A stretch of DNA of 64,000 bases from CALMEC01 sp963765105 (GCA_963765105.1 CAVXUW010000001.1:1-64000); one strand, 5' to 3'; positions 55,249 to 64,000 are shown, counted from the stretch's first letter. Translations and numbers: made by a program. The notes: generated by a model from the letters alone, not told the origin.

Positions 55249-56622
55249 ATGTGGTTTCGTCTCCGGCGGGTGGGCGTTTGGGTAGTGGCGGCTACCGTGT
55301 TAGCGCCAGCGTCAACCGCTCTTGGGGTGCCCACGGCGCCGACGCTTACAGACGTGCCCGATTCGTTCAACATCGGGTACACCCGTGGTGGGCCCTACTC
55401 GGCTCGCGGACTTAAATGGACGCCATCTCGGTTTTCTGAGCCGTGTCGCATGTACGAGATCGATGTGCTCGAGTCGGACACAGGTACGACTCAAGTGTAC
55501 CCGTGGCAATCACTCGCCGGCTCGTCCTGGGACCTCGGGCGTGATTTCGCGCCGCAGACTTCTTTCGCAGCGCTCGGCTACCAGCCCAACTTCAGCCCGC
55601 CGTTCAGGGATGGCTACAAATACCGCTTCCGTGTGCGAGGGATCGAGTACGGACCCGCGCCTTCGGATCCCGACCGGTGCACAATCCCGACGTCACAGGC
55701 CGTCATCACCACCGGCGCGTGGAGCAATTCGTCTGGACCGGTGGTCGCCGACTTCAGCCGGCCTGAGGTAACGATGCGGATCATCAGTGCGACCCCGCTG
55801 GCCCGTCCGGCCGGTTTGGCACCGGCTTTCGTTGTGCGCTCACCGACCGTCACGGTCGAGGCCAGCGCCACCGACCCGGCACCCCAAGGACGCGCGGCGT
55901 CGGGAATCGCACAAGTAGGGGTGCCGGGCCTGGCCGTGGCATCGGACCAGGTCACACACTCCGTGTCACTGGTCGAGGGCGCCAATGACGTCACCGCCTA
56001 CGCCTGGGACCGAGCCGACAACGTCGGTCATGTAGGGAGCTACGAAGGCGTGCCGGATCCAACAACGGTGTGGCGGGACACCACCGCCCCAGTTGTTTTC
56101 GCCAGCCACGATGGACTTTGGAGCACAGCGCCGAGAGTCGCATCAGCGTTTGAGGCATCCGGCAGCGATCCTGGGGGACCGCCCGATCAGGGTGCGCTGA
56201 CGCACTTCCGGTGGACGTTCGGTGATCGATCTCCGCCACAATCCGGTGAACGCGTTACACACGCCTACGCGCGCCCTGGGCTGTATTGCGGCACGCTCAG
56301 CGCACAGGACCTGGCCGGCAACCGCGGCTTCACATCGTTCGCGACCCGCGTCGGACGACGTTCCGTCCCGCGCATTGGACGAACGACGATAAGCGGGCCG
56401 CGACGTGTTGGCACGACCCTCACCGTTCGAACCTGTGTCGCCGAGAGCGGCGACTTGAAGATCGTGCTGCAAGGCCCCAATCGACGAGTGATCTCCCGCA
56501 GCCGCCAAAATGTCCGACCGGGCTACGTTACCGTGCAGCTTCGCGCCAAACGGCGCGGCCCCGCTCGCATCACCGTTACCATCAACGGAGCCACGAAGAG
56601 CATCCCCATCACCATTCGCTAA
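55249..56622 (+). CDS. Secreted PKD/Ig-like domain protein (paralogue of 44326-45684)
   Basis: A 457-aa exported protein. Signal peptide MWFRLRRVGVWVVAATVLAPASTALG; GGGAG is 6 bases before ATG 55249 (the frame opens at TTG 55201). The mature region has EPCRMYEIDVLESDTGTTQ, Ig-like blocks, the PKD-like LTHFRWTFGDRSPPQSGERVTHAYARPGLYCGTLSAQDLAGNRGF near 340 and a C-terminal Ig-like domain (ISGPRRVGTTLTVRTCVAESG). Domain order and the Cys positions match the other protein. It lies directly beside the IS elements. Confidence 0.8.
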   Translation: MWFRLRRVGVWVVAATVLAPASTALGVPTAPTLTDVPDSFNIGYTRGGPYSARGLKWTPSRFSEPCRMYEIDVLESDTGTTQVYPWQSLAGSSWDLGRDFAPQTSFAALGYQPNFSPPFRDGYKYRFRVRGIEYGPAPSDPDRCTIPTSQAVITTGAWSNSSGPVVADFSRPEVTMRIISATPLARPAGLAPAFVVRSPTVTVEASATDPAPQGRAASGIAQVGVPGLAVASDQVTHSVSLVEGANDVTAYAWDRADNVGHVGSYEGVPDPTTVWRDTTAPVVFASHDGLWSTAPRVASAFEASGSDPGGPPDQGALTHFRWTFGDRSPPQSGERVTHAYARPGLYCGTLSAQDLAGNRGFTSFATRVGRRSVPRIGRTTISGPRRVGTTLTVRTCVAESGDLKIVLQGPNRRVISRSRQNVRPGYVTVQLRAKRRGPARITVTINGATKSIPITIR

Positions 56623-56633
56623 CACGACCCGAA

Positions 56634-56670
56634 CGCGAGGGCGACGGACCGGAGTTCCGGTCCACTCGCG
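56634..56670. terminator. Strong hairpin between convergent genes
   Basis: GGACCGGA-GT-TCCGGTCC (56646-56663) is a perfect 8-bp stem, extended by CGCGAG (56634-56639) pairing with CTCGCG (56665-56670). It lies between the stop of the secreted protein (+) and the end of gmd (-). No U-tract, but its place and strength fit a bidirectional terminator of the actinobacterial kind. Confidence 0.6.
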
Positions 56671-56701
56671 GCCGGGCAGGAACTTTGGCGCTAACCCTTC
56701 C

Positions 56702-57670
<969 letters not shown>

Positions 57671-57674
<4 letters not shown>

Positions 57675-58639
57675 TCTCCTCGCGCACGCGGTCGCGCCAG
57701 TAAGTCGAGCGTGTCGTTCAGGGTCTGTACTCCAGAGGAATCTGCGGCATCCACCCGGTGTCGGCGGTGAGCCGATCGGCGGAACCATAGAGATCGGGCT
57801 GCTCACCGGCGCGAACCCGGGTTTCGTCGCTCGTGATGACGGTGGGCTCGCGCGCCAGGCTCCGCAACGTCTCGAGCAGCTCGCCGACGCGAGCGCGAAC
57901 GGCCCGAGCACGGCAGGTACGACCGCGTCCGGGTCGCCCCGCTCGAGCGATCTGGCGATAGGCACGCGACGATGTCGCGTACATCGGAGAAGTCCCGCCG
58001 TGTGGCCACGTTGCCCACGCGCGATCGCGATGCTGCATCGTCGCCGTCGCGTTCGCCCTCGGCAATCTGACGCGCCACGCTGGGAACGACGAAGCGGGTG
58101 TCCTGCCCCGGGCCGATGTGGTTGAACGGGCGGGCGCGCAGAGATCTGAAGGCCGTAACCGTCGCGGTACTGGCGGCGCGGCGATGTCGGCCGCCGCTTT
58201 CGATGCCGCATAGGGCGAGTGGGGGCGCATCGGCGTGTCCTCGTCAACAGGGAGCGCGTCCGGAGGAACCAGCCCGTACACCTCGCCACTCGTGACCACC
58301 AGACACCGGGCCGACGGACGCGTCGGTCCGTACCGCATCAAGCACCGAGAGCGTGCCGTCGAGGTTGATACGCCACGTGCCGCGATGGATCGGCGAAGGA
58401 CTGACCCACTGAGGCCGCGCCCGCCAGGTGGACGACCGCGTCGGGACTGACCGTCGCCGACGGCTGTCGCGACCTGCGCAGCGTCGGCGATGTCCGCGAC
58501 GACAGATGTCGTCGACATCCGGAACAGGCGTCGCCGGCACGGCCATGTCGAGACCCACCACCTCGTAGCCGTTGGCGACCAGTTCGCGGGCCAGGTGACG
58601 GCCGACGAAGCCGCAGATTCCAGTGATGAGTGCCCGCAC
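57671..58639 (-). pseudogene. rmd: GDP-6-deoxy-D-mannose reductase-like NAD-epimerase, multiply frameshifted
   Basis: Starts VRALITGICGFVGRHLARELVANGYEVVGLDM (GTG 58639), an NAD-binding TGxxGFxG. Later pieces appear in shifting frames: VSTTSVVADIADAAQV, LVVTSGEVYG (catalytic Thr/Ser), DEDTPMRPHSPYAASKAAADI (Tyr/Lys) and ADTGWMPQIPLEY at the end. At least five indels. Being coupled to gmd, it most likely is the 4-reductase that gives GDP-D-rhamnose; the GFVG start fits Rmd better than the fucose synthase Fcl. Sugar identity is inference. Confidence 0.75.
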
Positions 58640-58734
58640 GGGGGGCGACGATACCAAGCGCGTTGCCACCCGGATCTGACGCTTGGCGCGTGCGAGCTTG
58701 CCTCGAACGATGTGGGCTTCTACGCTCGCGGTTA

Positions 58735-59184
58735 ATGCCGTCGTCTCACCGCCCGGTCACTGCCGGCCTCATCACCCTCATCGCGGCCGTTTGTGTGGCG
58801 CTCACCGCCCTCACACTCGGGTCGTCGCCGGCCTCCGGCACGCCGCAAGACGTCGTCGACGCCTGGGTCTCCGGCGATGTTCAGCTGGCAACTCAATCGG
58901 ACGCCGCCGATCTGTTCGGCGCGATCTCGTTGTTTGCCGTCCAGAAGCCACCCGAACTCCAGCCCCAATTTGCGGCCGCTGTTCGGGTTCGCGTCCGCGA
59001 GATTGTCTGGGGCATCCGCCCCGGCGCCCCCGAAACGCAGCCCGCCGAAATCCCCCAGGCGCAGATACCGATTTGGATGATGCTGGCGGCCGGAGGCGCA
59101 GGCGCACTCCTGGTCGCGGGCTTCGCCGCGAGCGTCTGGCGTCGATCACGCCGAAACACCGCCACGCGCGAGACGATGGCGTAG
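58735..59184 (+). CDS. Small secreted, C-terminally anchored protein of unknown function
   Basis: A 149-aa protein. Signal peptide (PVTAGLITLIAAVCVALTALTLGSSPASG), mature start TPQDVVDAWVSGDVQLATQSDAADLFGAISLFAVQ, and a C-terminal membrane helix IPIWMMLAAGGAGALLVAGFAASVW followed by RRSRR. Same architecture and similar mature start as the protein at 4105-4509. No enzyme motif. The start at ATG 58735 places the Arg/His before the hydrophobic core. Confidence 0.7.
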   Translation: MPSSHRPVTAGLITLIAAVCVALTALTLGSSPASGTPQDVVDAWVSGDVQLATQSDAADLFGAISLFAVQKPPELQPQFAAAVRVRVREIVWGIRPGAPETQPAEIPQAQIPIWMMLAAGGAGALLVAGFAASVWRRSRRNTATRETMA

Positions 59185-59273
59185 GGCGCGCTCGCCCGGT
59201 AATGTGCCGCAATCCGACGGCTTTCTTAGGTCGCGGGTCGTTCCAGCTGTTCCCCGACCAACGAGGGCCGTTG

Positions 59274-60671
59274 ATGTCCCCTGCACCGAACTCCACGCTC
59301 ACCATCCGCGCGCGCATCGCCTCCGAGATCGGCAACTTCGGACGTGTAATGGCCGCGATCGGTGAGACCGGGGCCGACATCGGCGGGGTGGACATCGTGT
59401 CGTCCGCGAAAGACTCCCTCACGCGCGACATCACCGTCGCCACCCACGACAACGCCCAGGCCGATGCCGTGCTTGCGGCCCTCTCCGGCCTGACCGGGGT
59501 GGACGTCATCTCGTCGCACAACGGCACCATGATGGCCCACGTCGGTGGCACGCTGACGATGAGAAACCGTGCAGCGATCACCGGTCGTGACGACCTGTCG
59601 ATGGCCTACACCCCCGGCGTGGCGCGTGTGTGCATGGCCATCCATCACGATCCTGAGCGCACGTGGGACCTCACCATTCGCGGCAACAGCATTGCGGTCA
59701 TCACCGATGGAAGCAGCGTCGTTGGCCAGGGCAACCTGGGAGCGTTGGCCGCGCTGCCCTCGGCCGAGGCCAAGTGCGTGTTCCTCCGTGAAATGGCCGC
59801 AATCGACGGCTTTCCCTTGCCTCTCGACGTCACCACGGCCGCCGAGATCACGCCGGTTGTCAGCAAAATTGTTTCCGTCTTCGCCGGTGTCCATCTCACC
59901 GACATGGCGGCCCCTGGCTGTTTCGACGTTCACCACGCCCTCAGTGAGCTCATCGACATCCCGGTGCTTCACGACGAGCAGGAGGGCACGTCGGCCGCTC
60001 TGCTTGCCGGTCTGATCAACGGCCTGGGCCTGGTGGGAAAGGACCTCGCGAACGCGCAGGTCGTCATCGTCGGGGTTGGCCCCAGCGGCGTTGCGACGGC
60101 CCGTCTGCTCGTTGCCGCAGGCGTCGGACAGGTCATTGCATGTGACAACGACGGCAGCTTGCATGCTGGCAAGCAATTTGATCGGCCCGAGCTTCAGTGG
60201 GTGGCGGAGAACACGAACCTCGATCGGCTGGAGGGTGACGCCGCGACCCTTGTGGCCGGAGCCGACGCCGTTATCGACTTCTCGAACGCCGCCGTCCTCA
60301 GCGTCGATGCCGTGCGGTCGATGGCAAAGGATCCCCTGGTGTTCGCATTGGCCATGCCCACCCCCGAGGCGGAGGCCGCCGACGTCGCCGCGGTGTTTGC
60401 CACCGCTCACCCCGACCTGCCCAACCAGATCACCTCGTCATTGGCCTTTCCCGGAATCTGGCGGGGGGCGCTGGATTGCCGCGCCCGACGGATCGACGAA
60501 TCAATGGTGCTCGCCGCCGCACATGCCATTGCGGAGACCTGCGCCGGCGCCGTGGCCCCCGATCATGTGGTGCCATCGGTGTTCAACGCTGACCTGGTTC
60601 CAAACGTCGCCACCGCGGTGCGCGGCGCCGCGGAAGCCGCCGGGCACGCCCGGCTCGTCGGCGCCGCCTAA
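59274..60671 (+). CDS. ACT-domain NAD(P)-dependent malic enzyme
   Basis: A 465-aa malic enzyme (malate to pyruvate, CO2 and NAD(P)H). Residues 1-85 form an ACT-like regulatory domain (TIRARIASEIGNFGRVMAAIGETGADIGGVDIV). The catalytic part has MAYTPGVARVC near 115, VITDGSSVVGQGNLGALAALPSAEAKCVFLREMAAIDGFPLPLDV, VHLTDMAAPGCFDVHHAL and VVIVGVGPSGVATARLLVAAGV (Rossmann). The metal loop reads PVLHDEQEGTS where most enzymes have PVFHDDQHGTA. Start at ATG 59274 with GAGGG upstream; the long upstream frame is a shadow of the preceding gene. An ACT domain suggests allosteric control by a small ligand. Confidence 0.88.
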   Translation: MSPAPNSTLTIRARIASEIGNFGRVMAAIGETGADIGGVDIVSSAKDSLTRDITVATHDNAQADAVLAALSGLTGVDVISSHNGTMMAHVGGTLTMRNRAAITGRDDLSMAYTPGVARVCMAIHHDPERTWDLTIRGNSIAVITDGSSVVGQGNLGALAALPSAEAKCVFLREMAAIDGFPLPLDVTTAAEITPVVSKIVSVFAGVHLTDMAAPGCFDVHHALSELIDIPVLHDEQEGTSAALLAGLINGLGLVGKDLANAQVVIVGVGPSGVATARLLVAAGVGQVIACDNDGSLHAGKQFDRPELQWVAENTNLDRLEGDAATLVAGADAVIDFSNAAVLSVDAVRSMAKDPLVFALAMPTPEAEAADVAAVFATAHPDLPNQITSSLAFPGIWRGALDCRARRIDESMVLAAAHAIAETCAGAVAPDHVVPSVFNADLVPNVATAVRGAAEAAGHARLVGAA

Positions 60672-60833
60672 CCCCTTTCCGCCGCCGCACCGCGCGGTCT
60701 CGGCGCGCCCCTGCGACGCACAACCATTGTTACGTTTTTGTGGTTTCACTGGAGATTTCTGGCTCGACGTCGATAATCCATCCACGACGCGGAAACCACC
60801 GCTCCCCACCGCGTTGTTCGGAAAGGATTCTGA

Positions 60834-61232
60834 ATGAGCACCCATCCCGCAAAGCCGACTGCACCCTCACGCCGCTGGGCCACCGCGCTTGCCGTGGCCG
60901 CGACGATGCTGGCAGCGTTCGGCAGTTCGGCGCAGAACGCAAGCGCCGCGCCACAGACGGTGCGCGCCACAGCGACCACCACTGAGAAGGTCACCGACCA
61001 CGGACGCACCTGGGCCCGACGCGCCGACCCGGTTGCCACACAGCGGGTCGCCGGCCAGGGACGCGCATGGTCCCGACGTGTTGACCCTGTCGCCACACAA
61101 CGTGTTGTCAGCCGGGGACGCGCTTGGCGCAGCTCGTACGACACCGCGACCGGCTTCACGTTCACAACGACGTCGACAGCCATCCAGGGACGACGCTACA
61201 CCGAGACGGAGTCCGGACGCTCCTGGCGTTAG
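60834..61232 (+). CDS. Small secreted protein with 19-residue repeats, ends GRSWR
   Basis: A 132-aa exported protein. Signal peptide to about residue 38 (RRWATALAVAATMLAAFGSSAQNASA). The mature part holds two near-identical 19-residue units, GRTWARRADPVATQRVAGQ and GRAWSRRVDPVATQRVVSR (bases 61002-61115), then a third partial GRAWR and a C-terminal SGRSWR. It is strongly basic. GGAAAGGA is 6 bases before the ATG. I recognise no family; a processed or wall-associated peptide is possible. Confidence 0.7.
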   Translation: MSTHPAKPTAPSRRWATALAVAATMLAAFGSSAQNASAAPQTVRATATTTEKVTDHGRTWARRADPVATQRVAGQGRAWSRRVDPVATQRVVSRGRAWRSSYDTATGFTFTTTSTAIQGRRYTETESGRSWR

Positions 61233-61311
61233 TCGACACCGACCGCTTTCTCACGTTCACACGCAGGCCATGGCTGACGCTGTTGGCTTCGATGGAAAGG
61301 ACTCCTCAAGC

Positions 61312-61560
61312 ATGAACGAAACACGCACCGCCAACGCCGCCTTCGGCATTCGCCGGATCTGGACCGCACTGCTCGTTGCCGCGAGCCTCGCGATCGCGGT
61401 GGCTGGCTTCGGCGTCAACGCACCCGCGGCGCAGGCAGCGATCACGTATCACGGCGGAATCTCAGAGCCCTCCCCCACCGTTCCGCGGATCGGCGTTGTT
61501 GGCATCTCGCTCGGCGACGACGGCGGGCGCAACAACACCAACGGCCGATCCTGGCGCTAG
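61312..61560 (+). CDS. Small secreted protein, ends NGRSWR
   Basis: An 82-aa exported protein with a signal peptide (RRIWTALLVAASLAIAVAGFGVNAPAAQA), a short mature part (ITYHGGISEPSPTVPRIGVVGISLGDDGGRNNTNGRSWR) and the same last five residues as the previous gene. GGAAAGGACTC precedes the ATG and resembles the GGAAAGGATTC leader of the first gene, so the two appear related and probably co-regulated. The mature peptide would be only ~40-45 residues. Confidence 0.68.
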   Translation: MNETRTANAAFGIRRIWTALLVAASLAIAVAGFGVNAPAAQAAITYHGGISEPSPTVPRIGVVGISLGDDGGRNNTNGRSWR

Positions 61561-61615
61561 TCGCTCGCCGACGAAGGGCCAGCCCAATGGGGTGTGTAAC
61601 AACTGAGGAGCGGTC

Positions 61616-61904
61616 GTGACGCTCATTGGGCCCCGGGGAGTCACGTGGGTAGCAGCCGCTAGTGTCGCGGCGGGCGCCCTGGGCGCAACGCCGACGAACG
61701 CTGCCGCCGCATCGACACCGCAATTGTCGACGATCATGCCGGCGGCCAAGAATGCTGATCAGGCCGTGACACGTCCGGCCCCGGTCTACCAAAGCAGCCC
61801 CGATCGCAAAGCGGAAGGCGGCCACCCCGACGAAGCAGAAGGTGACCAAGGTCAAGGGCTCCCGGGGCGTTCGCCTCGGCCGCAAAGGCTCACCCAAGCG
61901 TTAG
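61616..61904 (+). pseudogene. Small secreted protein with Lys/Arg-rich tail, apparent frameshift
   Basis: GTG start with GAGGAG 6 bases before. A signal peptide (VTWVAAASVAAGALGATPTNAAAA), then STPQLSTIMPAAKNADQAVTRPAP. From about 61785 the coding pattern moves to another frame and reads AKRKAATPTKQKVTKVKGS and GVRLGRKGSPKR, ending TAG at 61904; in the original frame the rest looks like noise over the opposite gene. I therefore read one gene with one slip. The basic tail is histone-H1-like in composition. Confidence 0.55.
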
Positions 61905-62206
61905 AGCGCGTCGAGGGCCGCCTGGAAGTCATCGGCCATGCCGTGGTGACCGTTGATGAGTGAGCGATCGATGCCGGCGAGGTAGGCATCGGCGGCCTCA
62001 TCATCACGACCGAGATGATGGAGACATTCGGCGAGCCGACCCCAGGCGCTGCCCTCGTCGTCGGCGAGCGCGAGATAGGCGGTGAACTCACGGGAAGCCC
62101 CGTCCCAGTCCTCGTTGCGAAAGAGCTCGGTGGCGTAGCCGTAGTGCGCACGCGGTTCATTGGGTTCGGCGGCGACGAGCCCCGCGAAGTAGGTGAGTCG
62201 ATCCAC
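61901..62206 (-). CDS. Small TPR protein
   Basis: A 101-aa protein of about two and a half tetratricopeptide repeats (AAEPNEPRAHYGYATELFRNEDWDGASREFTAYLALADDEGSAWGRLAECLHHLGRDDEAADAYLAGI). Likely a protein-binding scaffold; partner unknown. Start GTG 62206 (or 62215) is chosen because the frame upstream crosses the divergent cupin gene. Its stop overlaps the stop of the convergent gene ending at 61904. Confidence 0.78.
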   Translation of the reverse strand: MDRLTYFAGLVAAEPNEPRAHYGYATELFRNEDWDGASREFTAYLALADDEGSAWGRLAECLHHLGRDDEAADAYLAGIDRSLINGHHGMADDFQAALDAL

Positions 62207-62255
62207 GACCCGCACACTACGAGAGCCCACCGACCCACGCCGTAGGCTCCCGGGC

Positions 62256-62627
62256 ATGAATGTCAGCTCACTCGACAGCGCAACACAATTCGTCACCGCC
62301 GACGGCAGCCTCATCCGCGAACTCTTCGGCCCGGCCACGACCCCGGGACAGAACCAGAGCCTTGCCGAGGCCACCATCCCAGCCGGCCAGGCCACCCAGC
62401 GCCACTACCACCAGGACGCCGAGGAGATCTACTTCATCGTCGCCGGGGCCGGTCGGATGGAGCTCGACGGGGTGGAGCGTGACGTCACACCGGGAGATGC
62501 CATCCTCATTCCGCCGGGCGCATGGCACCAGATCACCACCGTTGGCGATGAGCCCCTGCGGCTTTTGTGCGCCTGTTCGCCGCCGTATCGTCATGAGGAC
62601 ACGTTCTTCTCCGACAAAACTTTGTAA
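62256..62627 (+). CDS. Cupin-domain protein
   Basis: A 123-aa single cupin. Motif 1 TQRHYHQDAEEIYFIVAGAGRMELDG (residues ~48-72) holds the HxH and Glu metal ligands, and motif 2 PGDAILIPPGAWHQI near 84 holds the last His. Such proteins are metal-dependent isomerases, dioxygenases or sensors; the substrate cannot be told. Divergent from the TPR gene. Confidence 0.9.
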   Translation: MNVSSLDSATQFVTADGSLIRELFGPATTPGQNQSLAEATIPAGQATQRHYHQDAEEIYFIVAGAGRMELDGVERDVTPGDAILIPPGAWHQITTVGDEPLRLLCACSPPYRHEDTFFSDKTL

Positions 62628-62760
62628 CACCTGCAGCGTCGGTTCCCGTTGCGCCGAGGCTGAGAAGCGTGTTTGATCGTGCGGATGCGTACGATGCTGT
62701 GTCCACCGCGGCACGGTGCTAGCGTGTTACAAAGTCCCCCACCGCAGAGTTTTGCGGTGG
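62619..62760. promoter_or_regulatory. nuo operon leader: 12-bp inverted repeat pair and hairpin
   Basis: ACTTTGTAACAC (62619-62630) and its exact reverse complement GTGTTACAAAGT (62724-62735) flank a 93-bp stretch before nuoA. Just downstream a hairpin CCACCGCA-GAGTTT-TGCGGTGG (62739-62746 with 62753-62760) lies 31 bp before the nuoA start. The first could be a paired operator, for example for a redox sensor; the second a leader or terminator stem. No regulator is identified. Confidence 0.5.
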
Positions 62761-62791
62761 CCCTTCGACCGCTCGTCTCAGGAGCACTCGC

Positions 62792-63148
62792 GTGAATCTG
62801 CGCGACTATCTGCCCGTCCTCGTCTTCTTTGGCATCGGCATTGTCATCGGTGGCGGCATCCTCCTTCTCTCCCGCCTCGGGCGCCGCAAGTACAGCGCCG
62901 TCAAGGAGCTTCCCTACGAGAGCGGCATCCTGGCCACGGGTGCGGTGCGCCAGCGGTTCTCCATCGACTTCTATCTCACCGCCATGCTGTTCATCGTGTT
63001 CGACATCGAGCTCGCGTTCTTCTACCCACTGGCCGTCGTACTGAAGTCGGTCGGGCTCGCCGCAGTGATCGAGCTGACGATCTTCGTCGGAGTGCTCGGC
63101 GCGGGCCTTGCCTACGTCTGGCGGAAAGGGGCGCTCGAATGGCGCTGA
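62792..63148 (+). CDS. nuoA: NADH-quinone oxidoreductase subunit A
   Basis: A 118-aa membrane subunit of complex I. Three helices, with the conserved KELPYESGILATGAVRQRFSIDFYLTAMLFIVFDIELAFFYPLAV carrying the acidic residues of the quinone-site loop. GTG start. The stop overlaps the nuoB start region by 10 bases. First gene of the nuo operon, which runs off the window. Confidence 0.95.
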   Translation: MNLRDYLPVLVFFGIGIVIGGGILLLSRLGRRKYSAVKELPYESGILATGAVRQRFSIDFYLTAMLFIVFDIELAFFYPLAVVLKSVGLAAVIELTIFVGVLGAGLAYVWRKGALEWR

Positions 63149-63735
63149 TCCCACCCCCCGGAACCCCGATCGAACGGGCGCCGCGCACGCAGCCCGAGGT
63201 CGACTGGGACTTGCGTGATCCCGAAGTCGCCGACTTCGTCAACCGCGGCCTACTCATGACGACGTTCGACAAGGTCACCGCGTGGGCACGCTCATCGGCG
63301 ATCTGGCCCGCGGGATTCGGTCTCGCGTGTTGTGCCATCGAGATGATGCACATGATCACGCCGCGCATCGACATCGGCCGTTTCGGCGCCGAAGTTATCC
63401 GCGCGTCGCCGCGCCAGTCCGACCTCATGATCGTGTCGGGGCGCGTGTCCCAAAAGATGGCCCCGGTGCTCCGCCACATCTACGAACAGATGCTCGAGCC
63501 CAAATGGGTCATCTCCATGGGCGCCTGCGCATCAAGCGGCGGCGTGTTCAACAACTACGCACTCGTCCAGGGCGTCGACAAAGTCGTGCCGGTTGACGTC
63601 TACGTCCCCGGCTGCCCCCCGCGACCCGAGGGTCTCGTCGAGGGCATCATGCTTTTGCAGAAGAAGATCGGGACAAAGGGACAGTCCTCCTCGCGGGAGC
63701 TGTGGAACGCGCAGCAGGCGAAGGACGCGTCCTGA
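63139..63735 (+). CDS. nuoB: NADH-quinone oxidoreductase subunit B
   Basis: A 198-aa peripheral subunit that carries the N2 iron-sulfur cluster and passes electrons to quinone. Tandem Cys64-Cys65 in GLACCAIEMMH, Cys in SMGACASSGG near 129 and Cys in VPGCPPRPE near 159 complete the four ligands. ATG at 63139 overlaps nuoA. The N-terminus is extended (RTQPEVDWDLRDPEVADFVNRG), as in actinobacteria. Confidence 0.96.
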   Translation: MALIPPPGTPIERAPRTQPEVDWDLRDPEVADFVNRGLLMTTFDKVTAWARSSAIWPAGFGLACCAIEMMHMITPRIDIGRFGAEVIRASPRQSDLMIVSGRVSQKMAPVLRHIYEQMLEPKWVISMGACASSGGVFNNYALVQGVDKVVPVDVYVPGCPPRPEGLVEGIMLLQKKIGTKGQSSSRELWNAQQAKDAS

Positions 63736-64000
63736 GCGACATCAGCCTCGTCATCGCCGCAACGTGCCAAGGCGCCGTCGTCGCCGAGTACGAGGCGTTT
63801 GGTGAAGTCACCGTCGAGATCGTCAAAGAGCAACTCCTTGACGTGGCCCGCGTGCTGGCTGCCCGACCCACCTCGTTTCGCCTGCTGTCGGATGTGTCGT
63901 GCGTCGACTTCCCCGACGAACCCGGTCGGTTCCGCCTGGCCTACCAGCTGTACTCGCTCGAGACCGGGGCCCGACTTCGGCTGCGCGTGTGGGCTGGCGC
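63702..64000 (+). CDS. nuoC: NADH-quinone oxidoreductase subunit C, partial
   Basis: The start of the 30-kDa subunit; reading continues past the window end. Recognisable: FGEVTVEIVKEQLLDVARVLAARPTSFRLLSDVSCVDFPDEPGRFRLAYQLYSLETGARLRLRVW, the standard NuoC N-terminal domain. I choose GTG 63702, which overlaps nuoB by 34 bases and has GGGAG just upstream; CTG 63732 at the nuoB stop is another possibility. Confidence 0.9.
   Translation, partial: MERAAGEGRVLSDISLVIAATCQGAVVAEYEAFGEVTVEIVKEQLLDVARVLAARPTSFRLLSDVSCVDFPDEPGRFRLAYQLYSLETGARLRLRVWAG

Noticed and set aside
61616..61963. Reading the third small secreted protein straight through to 61963
   Set aside because: After about 61790 that frame gives acidic Gly/Asp-rich sequence and runs over the TPR gene; the other frame gives a clean basic tail and a stop at 61904.

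Overview
The window is high-GC bacterial chromosome from an actinomycete-type organism. Evidence for this is a class II ribonucleotide reductase with NrdR, an ABC-exported polysaccharide locus, a PucR-family regulator next to glutamine synthetase, CGNR and LAL regulators, many GTG starts and ATGA/GTGA overlaps. Two small signal-peptide plus C-terminal-anchor proteins (4105-4509, 58735-59184) recall proteins common in Thermoleophilia, so that class is my best guess, but it is inference only. No rRNA, tRNA or CRISPR array was seen.

Layout. 1-6.4 kb: nrdJ-nrdR (translationally coupled), signal peptidase I with a small anchored protein, and an O-antigen-ligase-like membrane protein. 6.5-11 kb: a small catabolic-looking operon (unknown protein, SnoaL-like, SDR) next to a large LuxR-type (LAL) regulator broken by an in-frame TGA. 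11.1-21 kb: polyprenol-phosphate mannose synthase, hydrolases, a LysE exporter, a CGNR regulator with a candidate operator, a phosphonate-type ABC transporter with fused permeases, and two secreted or unknown proteins. 21-25.7 kb: a VapBC toxin-antitoxin pair with a clear tandem operator, a PucR-family regulator divergent from glnA, and an MscS channel.

25.8-58.7 kb is a surface-polysaccharide region. It holds about ten glycosyltransferases, a polyprenyl-phosphate sugar-1-phosphate transferase, a PslG-like glycoside hydrolase, a Wzm/Wzt exporter with a carbohydrate-binding Wzt tail, SAM methyltransferases, coiled-coil helper proteins, a flippase-like membrane protein, an acyltransferase-SGNH protein, a large GT-C-like membrane protein, two paralogous secreted PKD/Ig-like proteins, and gmd-rmd for GDP-D-rhamnose. 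The likely scheme is lipid-linked initiation, chain growth by the GTs, capping/decoration, and Wzm/Wzt export. At 53.2-55.1 kb an IS256-family element sits inside an ISL3-family transposase gene; its 8-bp target duplication is readable.

58.7-64 kb: an ACT-domain malic enzyme, three consecutive small secreted proteins (two ending in the same five residues), a TPR protein, a cupin, and the start of the NADH dehydrogenase operon (nuoA, nuoB, partial nuoC).

Several genes carry frameshifts, concentrated at about 30.18, 33.96-36.2, 53.4-55.0 and 57.4-58.6 kb. This may be real decay or uncorrected sequencing error, and those genes are marked pseudogene with this caveat.
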